Origin: Neisseria weixii
Lineage (GTDB): Bacteria > Pseudomonadota > Gammaproteobacteria > Burkholderiales > Neisseriaceae
Assembly: GCF_002327085.1 (NCBI RefSeq)
Contig: NZ_CP023429.1
Coordinates: 1,054,001 to 1,118,000, forward strand
Direction: 5' to 3'
DNA length: 64,000 nucleotides
Shown here: positions 18,113 through 27,654 of the stretch, one piece after another
Position numbering within the stretch: position 1 is the stretch's first letter
How the letters are laid out: every line of letters starts with the position of its first letter
Notes under the pieces: generated by a model
The model's input: only the letters and a program-made list of their open reading frames with translations
Told to the model about the DNA's origin: nothing
Databases searched by the model: none
Made by a program: the position numbers and the translations under genes

Positions 18113-20688
18113 ATGGGGATGTTTGGCAAGTTCAAACACTGGCTGGCCGGCTCGGATGATGTCGATGCCCCGATGGAGGCTATGCACAACAACCCGGCCG
18201 ACCCGGCTTTCGAGCACTTGAGCGATTATCTGAACTACGGTGCTTACGACCCGAAAACCGAGTTGTTCCTGCTTAAAACAGGCTCGGATAACAAGCCTTT
18301 GGGTATGGGATTTACCATTGAGCTGAATCCGTTTCTGGGCGCAGACGACGACCTGGTCGGTAAGCTGGGCAATCTTTATGCCTTGCTGCCCGAAAAAACA
18401 CCGATACAGGTACAGATTTTCGGATCCCCGGATTTGCGCGGCTTTTTGAAAGCCTATGAAACCATACAGAGCAGCCGGGCAGAGGACGATCCGATGCAGC
18501 CGGTTTTTCAGACTTTGGCTCAGAAACGCACCGAGTATTGGCGCAAAGGTACTCAGGAGTTGCTGGTTAAAAACTCTACTGTCCGGCTGCGTACCTTACG
18601 CTGCATTTTGAGCATCAACCTAGATATCTCGCCGGACAATCCCACCGAGGTTTCACGTGCAGTTTCATTGCTGGGCCGTATGCGTGATTCGCTGCGTTCG
18701 CTGCAGATTTACGATCGCACCTGGACACCGGTTGATTTAAAGGAATGGTGCAGCCTGATGCTCAATCCGAACCGGATGTTTATCGACCTGACCAAGGAGC
18801 TTGATCCGGTTTGGGATGAAACCCGTTTTCTGAACGAGCAGATGGTCGAAACACGAACTTCCCTCAAGGTTATGGACAGTGGCTCCGGTTTGCGCTTCGG
18901 ACACAGAGATAACGAAGACTGTGTCATTGCCCGCTGTTATTCCGTCAACCTCTATCCTGAAGAATTCCATTTGGCAGGAATGGGGCACTGATTGGCGATG
19001 CGGTAGACAGCAATATGAGTTACACCTCGCCGTTTTTGATTTCGATGACCATGTTCAAAGAAGAATACGACGTGGCTCAGAATACCATCACGTTGAAAGC
19101 CGCACGTGCCACACAGACGGCCGATTCCAAAATGGCAGCCGTGATGCCGCAGGCCATCAAGCAAAAGCGGGATTACGGTGTCTGCCTGAGTGCCTTCGGC
19201 AAAGGGGGAGGCGGCACCGTCAAGCTGATGCACCAAGTCGTGCTGTGGGAGCGGCCGCAAAACATCAATCTGGCCGAAAGCCAGGCGGAAAGTATCTGGA
19301 AATCAGAAGGCTTCGGCCTGTACCGTGACCAATATCTGCAGCTGGGATCCTACCTGACCGCGCTGCCCATGGCCACTGACAAAGAAGTGGTGAAATATCT
19401 GAACAGCAAAAAACGCTGGCATACCAAAACCATGACCAATGCCATCTGTATGTCACCGATTATCGGTGAATGGCACGGCTTGGGCGAGCCGGTTATCGGA
19501 CTGTTCGGCCGACGCGGCCAGGCAATGGGCATCGACCTGTTCGCCAATCCGGCCGGCAACTATAACTTTGCCATCATCGGCGCTTCCGGGTCGGGCAAAT
19601 CGTTCTTCGCCAACGAAATTGTCCGCAACTATATGGGCTTGGGCACGCAAATTTGGATTATCGATGTCGGCCGCTCTTACGAAAAGTTCTGCCAAATGAT
19701 TGGCGGGCAATACATCGAATTCACATATGAAGCCAAGCTCTGTTTCCCGCCGTTCCAAATGGTTACGGAGATTCACGAAGACATCGAGTTGCTGAAGCTG
19801 ATTTTCTGCCTGATGGCGTCCCCATCTGATTCATTGACAGAGCAGCAGGAAGCCAAGCTGCAGCGGATTATCGAAGATGTATGGTACGAGCACGGTAAGA
19901 ACGGCACTGTTGACCATGTGATGGAACGCTGTCTCAACTGTTTGATTACAGGCACCGATGAAAACGGGGTTCCCGGGGAGCGCGATTTGGCTATGGTTGC
20001 AGTAGCCGACCAACTTTATGCCTACTCCAGCCAAGGCATCTACGGCCAATACTTCAACGGAACATTGAATGTTGAATTCACCAATGACTTGGTGGTGCTT
20101 GAGTTGGAGGAGCTGAAGACCAAACCCGACCTGCAGCAAATCATCATGCAGATGATTATGTACCGCATCATGCAGGGCATGTACCTGTCCCGCAGCCAGT
20201 ACAAAATCATGATGATTGACGAGGCATGGGCATTACTTGGCGACACCGGCTCAGCTGCCCGTTTCATCGAGGAAGGCTACCGCCGTGTCCGTAAATACAA
20301 GGGAGCCTGCGGGACGCTGACCCAAGGTGCCAATGACTATTACAAAACCAAAGCAGCCGAAGCGGCTTTGGAGAACGCAGACTTTGTCTTCCACATGCGT
20401 ACCGGTGCCAAGTCCCTGAAGACGATAGAAGAAAAAGAGCCGTTCGAAGTGAACAGCGGGGTGATGAAAATTTTGCGCAGCCTGTCTAAAACCGACTACT
20501 ACAGCGAAATTTTCATTTCCACACCGATAGGTTACGGTGTCGGCCGTCTGTACTCGGATCCGTTTAACGCACTGGCTTCCAGTTCCAAAGCGGATGACGT
20601 AGAAGCGGTGGACCATTACCGTCGCGAAGGCTTGAATATGGCACAGGCAATTGAAAGCGTGTTGGCCGACCGAAGCAAATACCACTGA
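18113..20688 (+). CDS. traC: TraC, VirB4-like assembly ATPase (one frameshift as sequenced)
   Basis: Cytoplasmic ATPase that powers pilus assembly. The N-terminal part reads 18113-18991 and the rest 19015-20688 in another frame. The break lies in GGAATGGGGCACTGATTGG near 18980; one more G gives the continuous LAGMGALIGDAVDSNMSY and a protein of about 858 residues, normal for TraC. Walker A is IIGASGSGKSFFANE, Walker B is KIMMIDEAWALLGD, followed by the RRVRKYKGACGTLTQG region. A homopolymer error is the likelier cause, because both halves are otherwise intact. Confidence 0.9.
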
Positions 20689-20699
20689 AGGAAAAAATC

Positions 20700-21281
20700 A
20701 TGACACAGCAAGATAAGCAGAACAGGCCGTCTGAAACTGCCTCAGTAGCAGAAAAACAGCAACAGCATGTTCCAATGAACTCCGGAGCCGGTGCAGATGA
20801 AACCGAGAGCATTTCCCTGGTGCAAATCTTGATCGGGCTGATGGCTGCTACAGCATTCGGATTGAGTCTTTGGAATACTTTCAAGCCGTCTGAAAAAAGC
20901 ATCCATATCATCGATCTGGCTGGTATTTCGATGAATTACCAGCAACAGGCACGCAACCAGGGGTTGCAAGACGGTATTACCGAGCAGCAGCGCAGTGCGA
21001 TTCTGGCCAACTACCAAGCCAAAATGAATACGCTGCAACAGGTCATCGAAGAAAAAGTCCGTGAATGCGGATGTAATATTTTTGTCAAATCTGCCCTAGT
21101 CGGCCGTTACGAAAACGTAATCGATCTGACCGGCGATGTGGTGGCCGAATTGGACAAGCGCATCCCGGCCTCTGCTGTTGTGACCTCTCCCAACCAACCC
21201 CAGACAGGCTCAGCCCCAACGGTTACACCGCCTCAAACGCTGTCGGATGAAGGGAAGGGTACTGCGGTCAATCCACAGTAA
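20700..21281 (+). CDS. trbI: TrbI-like (F-type) inner-membrane protein
   Basis: Bitopic protein of 193 residues. An N-terminal Gln-rich cytoplasmic tail is followed by one membrane segment (ISLVQILIGLMAATAFGLSLW) and a periplasmic helical domain (LAGISMNYQQQARNQGLQD, then EEKVRECGCNIFVKSALVG). This matches F-type TrbI, placed between traC and traW and linked to pilus dynamics. It carries two DUS inside the coding region (near 20723 and 20885), which is common in Neisseria genes. Confidence 0.75.
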   Translation: MTQQDKQNRPSETASVAEKQQQHVPMNSGAGADETESISLVQILIGLMAATAFGLSLWNTFKPSEKSIHIIDLAGISMNYQQQARNQGLQDGITEQQRSAILANYQAKMNTLQQVIEEKVRECGCNIFVKSALVGRYENVIDLTGDVVAELDKRIPASAVVTSPNQPQTGSAPTVTPPQTLSDEGKGTAVNPQ

Positions 21282-21298
21282 AACGGATAGGATGGCAG

Positions 21299-21820
21299 AT
21301 GATGAAAGTCGACTCTAAAGAGTACTTCAAAAATCTATATATTGTGTTTTCATTGCGCTATGCGTCTATTTTTCTACTATTGGTAGTAATTTTCCTAGCA
21401 TGGAGCAAATACTTCGGTTTTGCCGTCAATGCTTCGCATTCTTTGCCGCACAAACTCTACCTGATTCAGAAAAGCCGCAACCATCTGGCCGATCTGAAGC
21501 AGGGCGATTATGTAGCCTACGCTTGGCAAGGCGAGTTCTACCCGGTCGGCACGCAAATGGTGAAACGGGTGGCCGGATTGCCCGGCGATACGGTCAGCCG
21601 ATCCGGACGGGAATTTTTCGTCAATGGCACCGCAGTCGGGCGCGCCAAAGAATTTTCTTTGAAAGGCGCACCCCTGGAGGCTTCTTCCTTTGAGGGCAGT
21701 ATCCCCAAACGCTTTATGTGGGTTGCGGCCGACCATCAGGATAGTTTGGACAGCCGTTACGAAATAGCCGGACTGATCCATTCTGGGCAGATTATCGGCA
21801 AAGCCATCCCGATTTTTTAA
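21299..21820 (+). CDS. S26-family conjugative peptidase (TraF/TrhF type), likely pilin processing
   Basis: Membrane serine peptidase of 173 residues. An N-terminal anchor (ASIFLLLVVIFLAWSKY) is followed by the signal-peptidase box with catalytic Ser in NASHSLPHKLYLI, the second box QMVKRVAGLPGDTVS with the general-base Lys, and a C-terminal box WVAADHQDSLDSR. Relatives mature conjugative pilins, and in RP4 they cyclise them. In GGI papers a peptidase of this kind has, as I recall, been linked to a circular TraA. Its place between trbI and traW supports work on TraA. The peptidase call is firm; cyclisation is inference. Confidence 0.85.
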   Translation: MMKVDSKEYFKNLYIVFSLRYASIFLLLVVIFLAWSKYFGFAVNASHSLPHKLYLIQKSRNHLADLKQGDYVAYAWQGEFYPVGTQMVKRVAGLPGDTVSRSGREFFVNGTAVGRAKEFSLKGAPLEASSFEGSIPKRFMWVAADHQDSLDSRYEIAGLIHSGQIIGKAIPIF

Positions 21821-21830
21821 GGATACCGCT

Positions 21831-22481
21831 ATGAAACTCAAAAAAGCACTCATTGTATCAGTGGGTTTGCTTGCATTATCGGCAACGGGAGCCGGTTCCT
21901 TGATTGCAGCCAACAACAGCCATTTTTCCGAAAAAATCGGCCCGACTTATCCGATTGCCGAGAAACACGCAATCCATGAGATTCAGACCCGCCTGAAAGA
22001 GCGCCAGGACAGCGGAGAATTGGAACGTATGCAGCGTGAAGTGCAGGAACGTATCAACCGGTCCGCGCTGAATCTGGCTCCGGTAGAAGGCTTGGAAACA
22101 GCTGAAAAATCATCTGTGCGTTATTTCGAACCGTCCTACACATTGCCGGAAAACATTTACGACCACGAAAACCGCATCATTGCCACGGCCGGTACGGTAA
22201 TCAAGCCGTTGGAAGTGGCACCGATTCCGTTCAAAATGTTCTTTTTCGACGGCCGCGAACCGGCGCAAGTCGATTTGGCAGCCAAGCTGGCCAAAGAACA
22301 CGGTGAGGCCTTTATGCCGATTCTGACGGCAGGCGACTGGTATGAGCTGTCTGCCCGAATGAATCAGGCCGTCTATTACGACCAACAAGGCAAGATGAGC
22401 CGCAGTTTTCAATTGAGTGAAGTCCCCAGTCTGGTATCACAAGAAGGCCAGCGCCTGCGTATTGAGGCAATGAAACCATGA
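21831..22481 (+). CDS. traW: TraW periplasmic pilus assembly protein
   Basis: Secreted protein of 216 residues with a signal peptide (ALIVSVGLLALSATGAGSLIAA). Family marks are IGPTYPIAEKHAIHEIQ near the mature N-terminus and RIIATAGTVIKPLEVAP and MFFFDGREPAQVD further on. In F-type systems TraW works with TrbC in pilus assembly. Its stop overlaps the traU start (ATGA). Confidence 0.92.
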   Translation: MKLKKALIVSVGLLALSATGAGSLIAANNSHFSEKIGPTYPIAEKHAIHEIQTRLKERQDSGELERMQREVQERINRSALNLAPVEGLETAEKSSVRYFEPSYTLPENIYDHENRIIATAGTVIKPLEVAPIPFKMFFFDGREPAQVDLAAKLAKEHGEAFMPILTAGDWYELSARMNQAVYYDQQGKMSRSFQLSEVPSLVSQEGQRLRIEAMKP

Positions 22482-23593
22482 TTCGATACATAATCCGCAC
22501 TCTGACAGCCTTGGCCGCCATCGTTTCCTTGGCAACGGCTTCTGCGGCCGATGCCGGTACCGACATCGGTAATCCCGGCAATAAATTGGTCTGTCAGGGG
22601 AAATTCCTTAATCCGATAACCGATATCTGCTGGAGCTGTATGTTCCCGATTACGATTGGCGGAAACATCAAGTTGAATAACAACAATCAGGAAGACAACA
22701 GCTCAACTCCCGGTGATTGGTTTTGCGCCTGCGACAAACCGAGTAGGGCAGGGGTAACGGTTTCGTTTTGGGAACCCACCCATTTGGTTGAAGTTGTCCG
22801 TACGCCGTTCTGTATGGTCAGCCTCGGCGGTATTTCGCTTAAAGGGAAAACCACGATAGACGCAAGCCAAACAACCAGTCAGGCACAGGATGCCAACTGG
22901 CTGCAAAAACTGTTCGGCGGCGCACACAAGCGCGGCCGTCAGGAAAACAGTGCCAGCCACAATGCCTTTTATCAGGTGCACTGGTATCGCAATCCGGTGA
23001 TTTTTTGGTTGGAATCCTTGCTTGATAACGACTGCATCGAACAGGGCGTTTTAGATATCGGCTGGATGACGGAATTGGATCCGACTTGGAAATATCCGTC
23101 TTTAGCCGTTTACCAAGCGCCCGATTCGGCACTGTTTGCCAATGTGATTTCGCAAGCTGCCTGTGCAGCAGACTGTGTCAAAGCCTCCACGGGCTTCCCT
23201 TACAGCAAACTGTATTGGTGTGCAGGCTGTCACGGCAGCATCTATCCGCTTTCCGGTTGGATGTCAGGACACTTCTCCGAAGTACAGGCAGCTAAGCTGA
23301 TGGTTACACGTATGCAGGCAAAAATGCACCGTGACCTGGTTGCCTGGCGCTCATCAGGTAAGGATTCGATTTGCGGTTACAAACTCAATCCGGTGATGGA
23401 CAAACAAAACTACAAGATGGCGATGACGTATCCGGTAGCTGCCCGAAAATTCAACGGCCGCTGCTGCGATCCTATCGGCCGCTCGACTCTGGTGCGCGAC
23501 AGCGGTAAGGCGTTCCCTTATAAAGGTACTCAGTTTGCCTTCCAGTTGTTCCGCAAGCGTGACTGTTGCGGTGCGTATTCTTACAGCGAATAA
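22478..23593 (+). CDS. traU: TraU periplasmic conjugation protein
   Basis: Protein of 371 residues with a signal peptide (ALAAIVSLATASAADAG) and many Cys, consistent with DsbC dependence. TraU features include the mature start CQGKFLNPITDICWSCMFP, then WFCACDK, LVEVVRTPFCMVSLGG and LYWCAGCHGSIYPLSG. It is needed more for DNA transfer than for pilus growth in the F system. It lies in the standard order traW-traU-trbC. Confidence 0.95.
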   Translation: MIRYIIRTLTALAAIVSLATASAADAGTDIGNPGNKLVCQGKFLNPITDICWSCMFPITIGGNIKLNNNNQEDNSSTPGDWFCACDKPSRAGVTVSFWEPTHLVEVVRTPFCMVSLGGISLKGKTTIDASQTTSQAQDANWLQKLFGGAHKRGRQENSASHNAFYQVHWYRNPVIFWLESLLDNDCIEQGVLDIGWMTELDPTWKYPSLAVYQAPDSALFANVISQAACAADCVKASTGFPYSKLYWCAGCHGSIYPLSGWMSGHFSEVQAAKLMVTRMQAKMHRDLVAWRSSGKDSICGYKLNPVMDKQNYKMAMTYPVAARKFNGRCCDPIGRSTLVRDSGKAFPYKGTQFAFQLFRKRDCCGAYSYSE

Positions 23594-23608
23594 GGAAAGG
23601 ACTTTGAG

Positions 23609-24370
23609 ATGCAAAGCGAAAAATTTCGGGTAACCATGGTGGCTGCAGCCTGTATGCTTGCCGTTTTAGGTGGCCTGCTGGCTGTCGTCGAAGTCCGTGC
23701 CTCATCCGTTGATGTCGATGCAGCCTCCAACCGCTTGCGCTCTACGCTGCAAAAGGTGGAGCAGGGCAGTAATCCGAACGTCGGTAACGAGCGCAAACAA
23801 CCGGAAGTGCCCGATTTACAGGGCATCCGCCATCAAGTGCCTGATATTCGCGATTACGGCCATCAGAAAAAAGTCGATGTTGATCCGATGAGCATTGCCA
23901 AGCGTTACAGCTCGGCCCGACAACCTGATTTAGCCGCCGCTGACAAAGGCGATTTGCTGGTATTCGTTTCTTTTTCGATGCCGGAAGCCAGTCTGAAGCG
24001 GATTGCCCACGAAACCGCCCGAGCAGGCGGTGCAATGGTGATTCGGGGCTTCAAGGACAGTTCGATGAAGGCCACTATTCAGGCGGCGCAGGAAATTGCG
24101 GCCCTTCAGGGGGATTTATTGATTCATCCGGATCTGTTCGATCACTACAACATCACCGAAGTCCCGACCACAGTATTGGCCCGCAGCGGTGACGAGGGGC
24201 TTGATAGTTGCAGCGGCAATGCCGATGAAGGTATGTGCACCGAGCACCTGCAGGTGCGCGGTGATGTCTCCCTGCATGCCGCATTGGAATATTTCATCAA
24301 CAACAAGGCCGACGAAAAACTGATAAAAATTGCCGAGGCCAAGCTGGCGAAATTAGGCGGTGCAAAATGA
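23609..24370 (+). CDS. trbC: TrbC pilus assembly protein (F type)
   Basis: Periplasmic protein of 253 residues. An N-terminal hydrophobic leader (VTMVAAACMLAVLGGLLAVV) is followed by a low-complexity linker and the TrbC domain, which has a degenerate thioredoxin-like fold: LLVFVSFSMPEASLKRIAHE, then GFKDSSMKAT and HPDLFDHYNITEVPTTVLA. It pairs with TraW in the F system. The stop overlaps the next gene by four bases. Confidence 0.9.
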   Translation: MQSEKFRVTMVAAACMLAVLGGLLAVVEVRASSVDVDAASNRLRSTLQKVEQGSNPNVGNERKQPEVPDLQGIRHQVPDIRDYGHQKKVDVDPMSIAKRYSSARQPDLAAADKGDLLVFVSFSMPEASLKRIAHETARAGGAMVIRGFKDSSMKATIQAAQEIAALQGDLLIHPDLFDHYNITEVPTTVLARSGDEGLDSCSGNADEGMCTEHLQVRGDVSLHAALEYFINNKADEKLIKIAEAKLAKLGGAK

Positions 24371-25605
24371 ACGTCAAAACCTTGAGTGCCTGTGTTTTAT
24401 TCTGGGTATTTCAGACGGCCTCGGCAGCAGATTACAGCGGATACCTGAAAGAATTGGGCGGTTTGGGCAGCGGTACCAGCAAAAACATTACCGCACCGGA
24501 AAAATATACGCCGCGCTATACCGACAATCCGCCGAATGCCGAACAGTATTACGGTGGCGGCCTGTCGCTGCCGACTAGCTACGGTGAGGCCAAAATTGCC
24601 GGCTGCCGCGACAATGTCGCCGATTCCGACCTGTATCTGCGTCAGGAATGCGAAGGCGTGAATTTCATCGCCAACAACAAAACCCAGCGGCCGGACGTAA
24701 CCCTGAGAGCCCGGGAAAAACTGATTACCGGGACGCAAAGCATTGCCGGCGACCCGGCCGAGACGTTGGATAAATACAAGTGGCGTTATCCGCTCAATGC
24801 CGACGGTAGTGTCGGCTCGATTCCGTCTACTGCCTGCCCGACCGAGACTATTACGGTTCCGGCGGTGAAGTCCGTTAAAAACTGCAGCGAATACTATGGA
24901 GCCGAGCTGTTCTTGTGCGAAGCAGCCTTAAAAGTTACCGTTGATCCGAACTGGAACTACTCCTGTCTGGAAACCAAATACCAGCACGAACGTTACAGCT
25001 GCTCCAAGAAACTTAAGGTGACCTGCGAGCAGGCTCCCGACTGCACTACGGCAGGTGTGGAGGCCGGCACCATGCAGGGGGATATGCAGCTCTCTTTTGT
25101 GAAAAACGGAGGTGATACGGCACATACCTTGACGTTCGGCTCCATTGGTGACGATTATTTCAGAAATAACCAGTACGACCGGGAAATGATGGTCAAAATT
25201 AAGAATCTGAAGCAATTATCAGTTTTTACTCTAAAACGTGTTGAATACGATGACTGGCTGGTTGTGAAGGTCAATGATGCCATTGTATACAGTAGTTACG
25301 GTAATCAAATGTTGTCTGCTGATTTCAGTAAAAATAGTAACTTTACTAAGCCACGAACGGCAGTATTGGATGAAAGCGGTAACCGGATAGGTGCTGCTGA
25401 GCGTAAAACATCTTGGAAAAAAGATCTTAATATTGACATCAGACCCTATTTGAAAGAAGGCGATAACATGATTTGGACACGCACCATAGCTGGTGGCGGT
25501 GGTGAAAGTGCAGCGATTTTCAACGTACACCAATATTGTGAACCGATTTGCACAGAATCGTGGGAAAACGGTTGTGGTGAATTTGAGAACAAGGTGCGCC
25601 CATGA
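24367..25605 (+). CDS. TraN-like secreted protein, first of two
   Basis: Secreted, Cys-containing protein of 412 residues with a signal peptide cut near TASAADY. An N-terminal region rich in GGL/GSGT precedes paired Cys in the middle (CSEYYGAELFLCEAALKV, SCLETKYQHERYSCSKK). A beta-rich, lectin-like block (WLVVKVNDAIVYSSYG, NIDIRPYLKEGDNMIWTR) follows. It looks like the N-terminal half of long TraN mating-pair stabilisation proteins. The next gene holds the other half but has its own signal peptide and an ATGA start overlap, so two separate secreted subunits are more likely than a broken gene. Confidence 0.7.
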   Translation: MNVKTLSACVLFWVFQTASAADYSGYLKELGGLGSGTSKNITAPEKYTPRYTDNPPNAEQYYGGGLSLPTSYGEAKIAGCRDNVADSDLYLRQECEGVNFIANNKTQRPDVTLRAREKLITGTQSIAGDPAETLDKYKWRYPLNADGSVGSIPSTACPTETITVPAVKSVKNCSEYYGAELFLCEAALKVTVDPNWNYSCLETKYQHERYSCSKKLKVTCEQAPDCTTAGVEAGTMQGDMQLSFVKNGGDTAHTLTFGSIGDDYFRNNQYDREMMVKIKNLKQLSVFTLKRVEYDDWLVVKVNDAIVYSSYGNQMLSADFSKNSNFTKPRTAVLDESGNRIGAAERKTSWKKDLNIDIRPYLKEGDNMIWTRTIAGGGGESAAIFNVHQYCEPICTESWENGCGEFENKVRP

Positions 25606-27176
25606 GGAAACTGCTCTCGTTTTGCGTGCTGGTCTGCCACTTGATGCTGCTGACGGCACCATCTGTCGCGGCGGCGCGGGAGAAAAGTACCTGCGTTTTA
25701 AAATCGCATACCTGTGTAGACGGGCCGTCGACCAAAAACATCAACGGCGTGGACATTACCCGTGAATGTTGGGAATACAAAGACGAATACGAGTGCTTGG
25801 AGGACGACCCGGCCAATTTTTGCGAACCGTTGAAAAATACGGCCGCGAAGTGTGAAATCGAAGGCCAGACATGCCTGGAAACCCAAAACGGCGAGTGTCT
25901 GCGCTATACCCATCAATACTCGTGCGATGTCGACTTAAAGACTCTGCATGGCGGCCAGCTGCCGCCCCAGGTTACCGAACGGCCGCATACCCATCACATT
26001 TCGTCGGAATGGGATACTGCGGCATGTGATGCAAAAGGAAAAAACTGCAAAGCGGTCACTACCGAGTGCATCGAAGGCCCCGCAACAAAGGTTATTAACG
26101 GTATTCCGGTGACACGCGACTGCTGGAAGCAGCAGCGAACCATGCAATGCGCCACAGGTAATGACATCGACACCTGCAGTGCCTACGAAGAGAACGCAGC
26201 CTGTTCTCTGACCGACAACAAGTGCAGCCATACCCTGCCTGACGGCGCCTGCCAGGTTCGAGACAAAACCTACACCTGTATCGATTCTCCTGCCGGCACC
26301 AAAGAAGTCAGCAGCTGCGAAGACCGGGATTTCGCGTCTACGATGACCGCAATGGAAATGGCACGTGAATCCCAGCGCTATTACGACCCGACGGCGCAGC
26401 AGTTCTTCAAGGGGGAGTCCAATAAGTGCAGTATCAAGCTGGGCGGTGCGTTAGATGGTGTATTGGGTGGTGACTGTTGCAAAACCCAAGCAGAACCGGG
26501 CGGGATGGTTGACTTCGCAGTACAAACAGGAACAAGTACGGCCGCTTCTTATCTTATGAGCAGTGTAGCAAGCCATTACACGTATACCACCATGTTCACC
26601 AATGTAGCAGCACAATCATTGGGAACATCATTATCCGCTGCCGGTGGTCTGGTGGGTACCAGCTCCGTTGAAGCATTAGGATTTACTGCCACAGGGGTGG
26701 AGGGTATGGGGGTCATCGTAGAGTTTAATCCGGTTTCATTTGGCGCAGCCATTGCCGTGATGGCTTTGCAGCAATGGTTGTCTTGTGAACAGGACGAGAT
26801 TCTGACCGCCATGAAACGCAAGGCAAACCTCTGCCATTATGTTGGTTCCTATTGCGGCTCAGAGGTTTTGGGTGCTTGCGTGAAAAAAGTAGAAAGTCAG
26901 TGCTGCTATATTTCGAAGCTGGCCAAAATCGTTAACGTCGGCGGCCGGGAGCAGTTGGGACGCGACTGGGGGACACCGGAGAACCCGAGCTGCGAAGGTT
27001 TTACGGCACAGGAACTGGAAAGCCTGGATTTTTCCAAACTGGATCTGGCGGAGTTCTATGACGAGATTTATGCGAATATGAGTAATGTAGCCAAACAGGC
27101 CGGCAATGCGGCTGCAGTGGCGAAGAAAAATGTGGAGAGCGGCAGCAATGCGGTTAAAAACTACTATGACCAGTAA
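25602..27176 (+). CDS. traN: TraN mating-pair stabilisation protein (conserved C-terminal type)
   Basis: Very Cys-rich outer-membrane/surface protein of 524 residues. The signal peptide is LLSFCVLVCHLMLLTAPSVA. Two repeats of a CxxG-type module follow (TCVDGPSTKNINGVDITREC and a later CIEGPATKVINGIPVTRDC). The TraN core is next: SCEDRDFASTMTAMEMARES, GGDCCKT, GSYCGSEVLGACVKKVESQ, SCEGFTAQELESLDFSKLD. TraN contacts the recipient surface. In the GGI the system releases DNA to the medium, so adhesion may matter less. It overlaps the upstream and downstream genes. Confidence 0.88.
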   Translation: MRKLLSFCVLVCHLMLLTAPSVAAAREKSTCVLKSHTCVDGPSTKNINGVDITRECWEYKDEYECLEDDPANFCEPLKNTAAKCEIEGQTCLETQNGECLRYTHQYSCDVDLKTLHGGQLPPQVTERPHTHHISSEWDTAACDAKGKNCKAVTTECIEGPATKVINGIPVTRDCWKQQRTMQCATGNDIDTCSAYEENAACSLTDNKCSHTLPDGACQVRDKTYTCIDSPAGTKEVSSCEDRDFASTMTAMEMARESQRYYDPTAQQFFKGESNKCSIKLGGALDGVLGGDCCKTQAEPGGMVDFAVQTGTSTAASYLMSSVASHYTYTTMFTNVAAQSLGTSLSAAGGLVGTSSVEALGFTATGVEGMGVIVEFNPVSFGAAIAVMALQQWLSCEQDEILTAMKRKANLCHYVGSYCGSEVLGACVKKVESQCCYISKLAKIVNVGGREQLGRDWGTPENPSCEGFTAQELESLDFSKLDLAEFYDEIYANMSNVAKQAGNAAAVAKKNVESGSNAVKNYYDQ

Positions 27177-27654
27177 AGCTTTGGCAGCTATGTTACTAAC
27201 AACGGCTGCAACAGCTTTTGCGGCACAACCCTATACGGGCGGTATCGCCTTGGATAAAACGGAAAAACTGGCCCAGACATCGATTCCGTTGCCGAACGGA
27301 CGGCCGGATGCCGTTTTGGCTTTAGCTATGCGCCACGGCCGTGCAAAAGGCCATTTCAGCGGTCGTGCAGCAGCAGCCATCAAACAGCAATACGGCAAGG
27401 AGATTCCAATCCATGTCGAGGCCGTCAAAAAAGAGGCCGTCAAAGGCAAAGCCGACTGCAACAAGGTAACTTTGACCTTTAAAACTACGCCCGAATTCGA
27501 ACGTATGGCTCCGACACAGTCGGTGGATATCGAAGTCTGTCCAACAGAAACAAATAGGGTACACAACCATGAAAAAAGTCCTGATTTCACTTTTTACAGC
27601 AGTCTCTGTCAGCATCTCCGGTGTCCATGCTTCCGGTATGGGCTGGTACGATGA
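27166..27654 (+). CDS. Small periplasmic protein between traN and traF, unknown function
   Basis: From ATG 27166 the product starts with a signal peptide (LAAMLLTTAATAFAAQPY) and continues as a soluble domain ending VDIEVCPTET. As sequenced it runs 86 bp into traF, giving an unlikely tail. Adding one A to the AAA at 27552-27554 puts a TAG at 27557, 11 bp before the traF start and overlapping its AGGG ribosome site. The natural product is therefore probably about 130 residues. I do not recognise the family. Confidence 0.65.
   Translation: MTSKALAAMLLTTAATAFAAQPYTGGIALDKTEKLAQTSIPLPNGRPDAVLALAMRHGRAKGHFSGRAAAAIKQQYGKEIPIHVEAVKKEAVKGKADCNKVTLTFKTTPEFERMAPTQSVDIEVCPTETNRVHNHEKSPDFTFYSSLCQHLRCPCFRYGLVR

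Noticed and set aside
24367-27176. A frameshift splitting one traN gene.
   Set aside because: The second gene has its own convincing signal peptide and an ATGA overlap, unlike the single-base breaks elsewhere.
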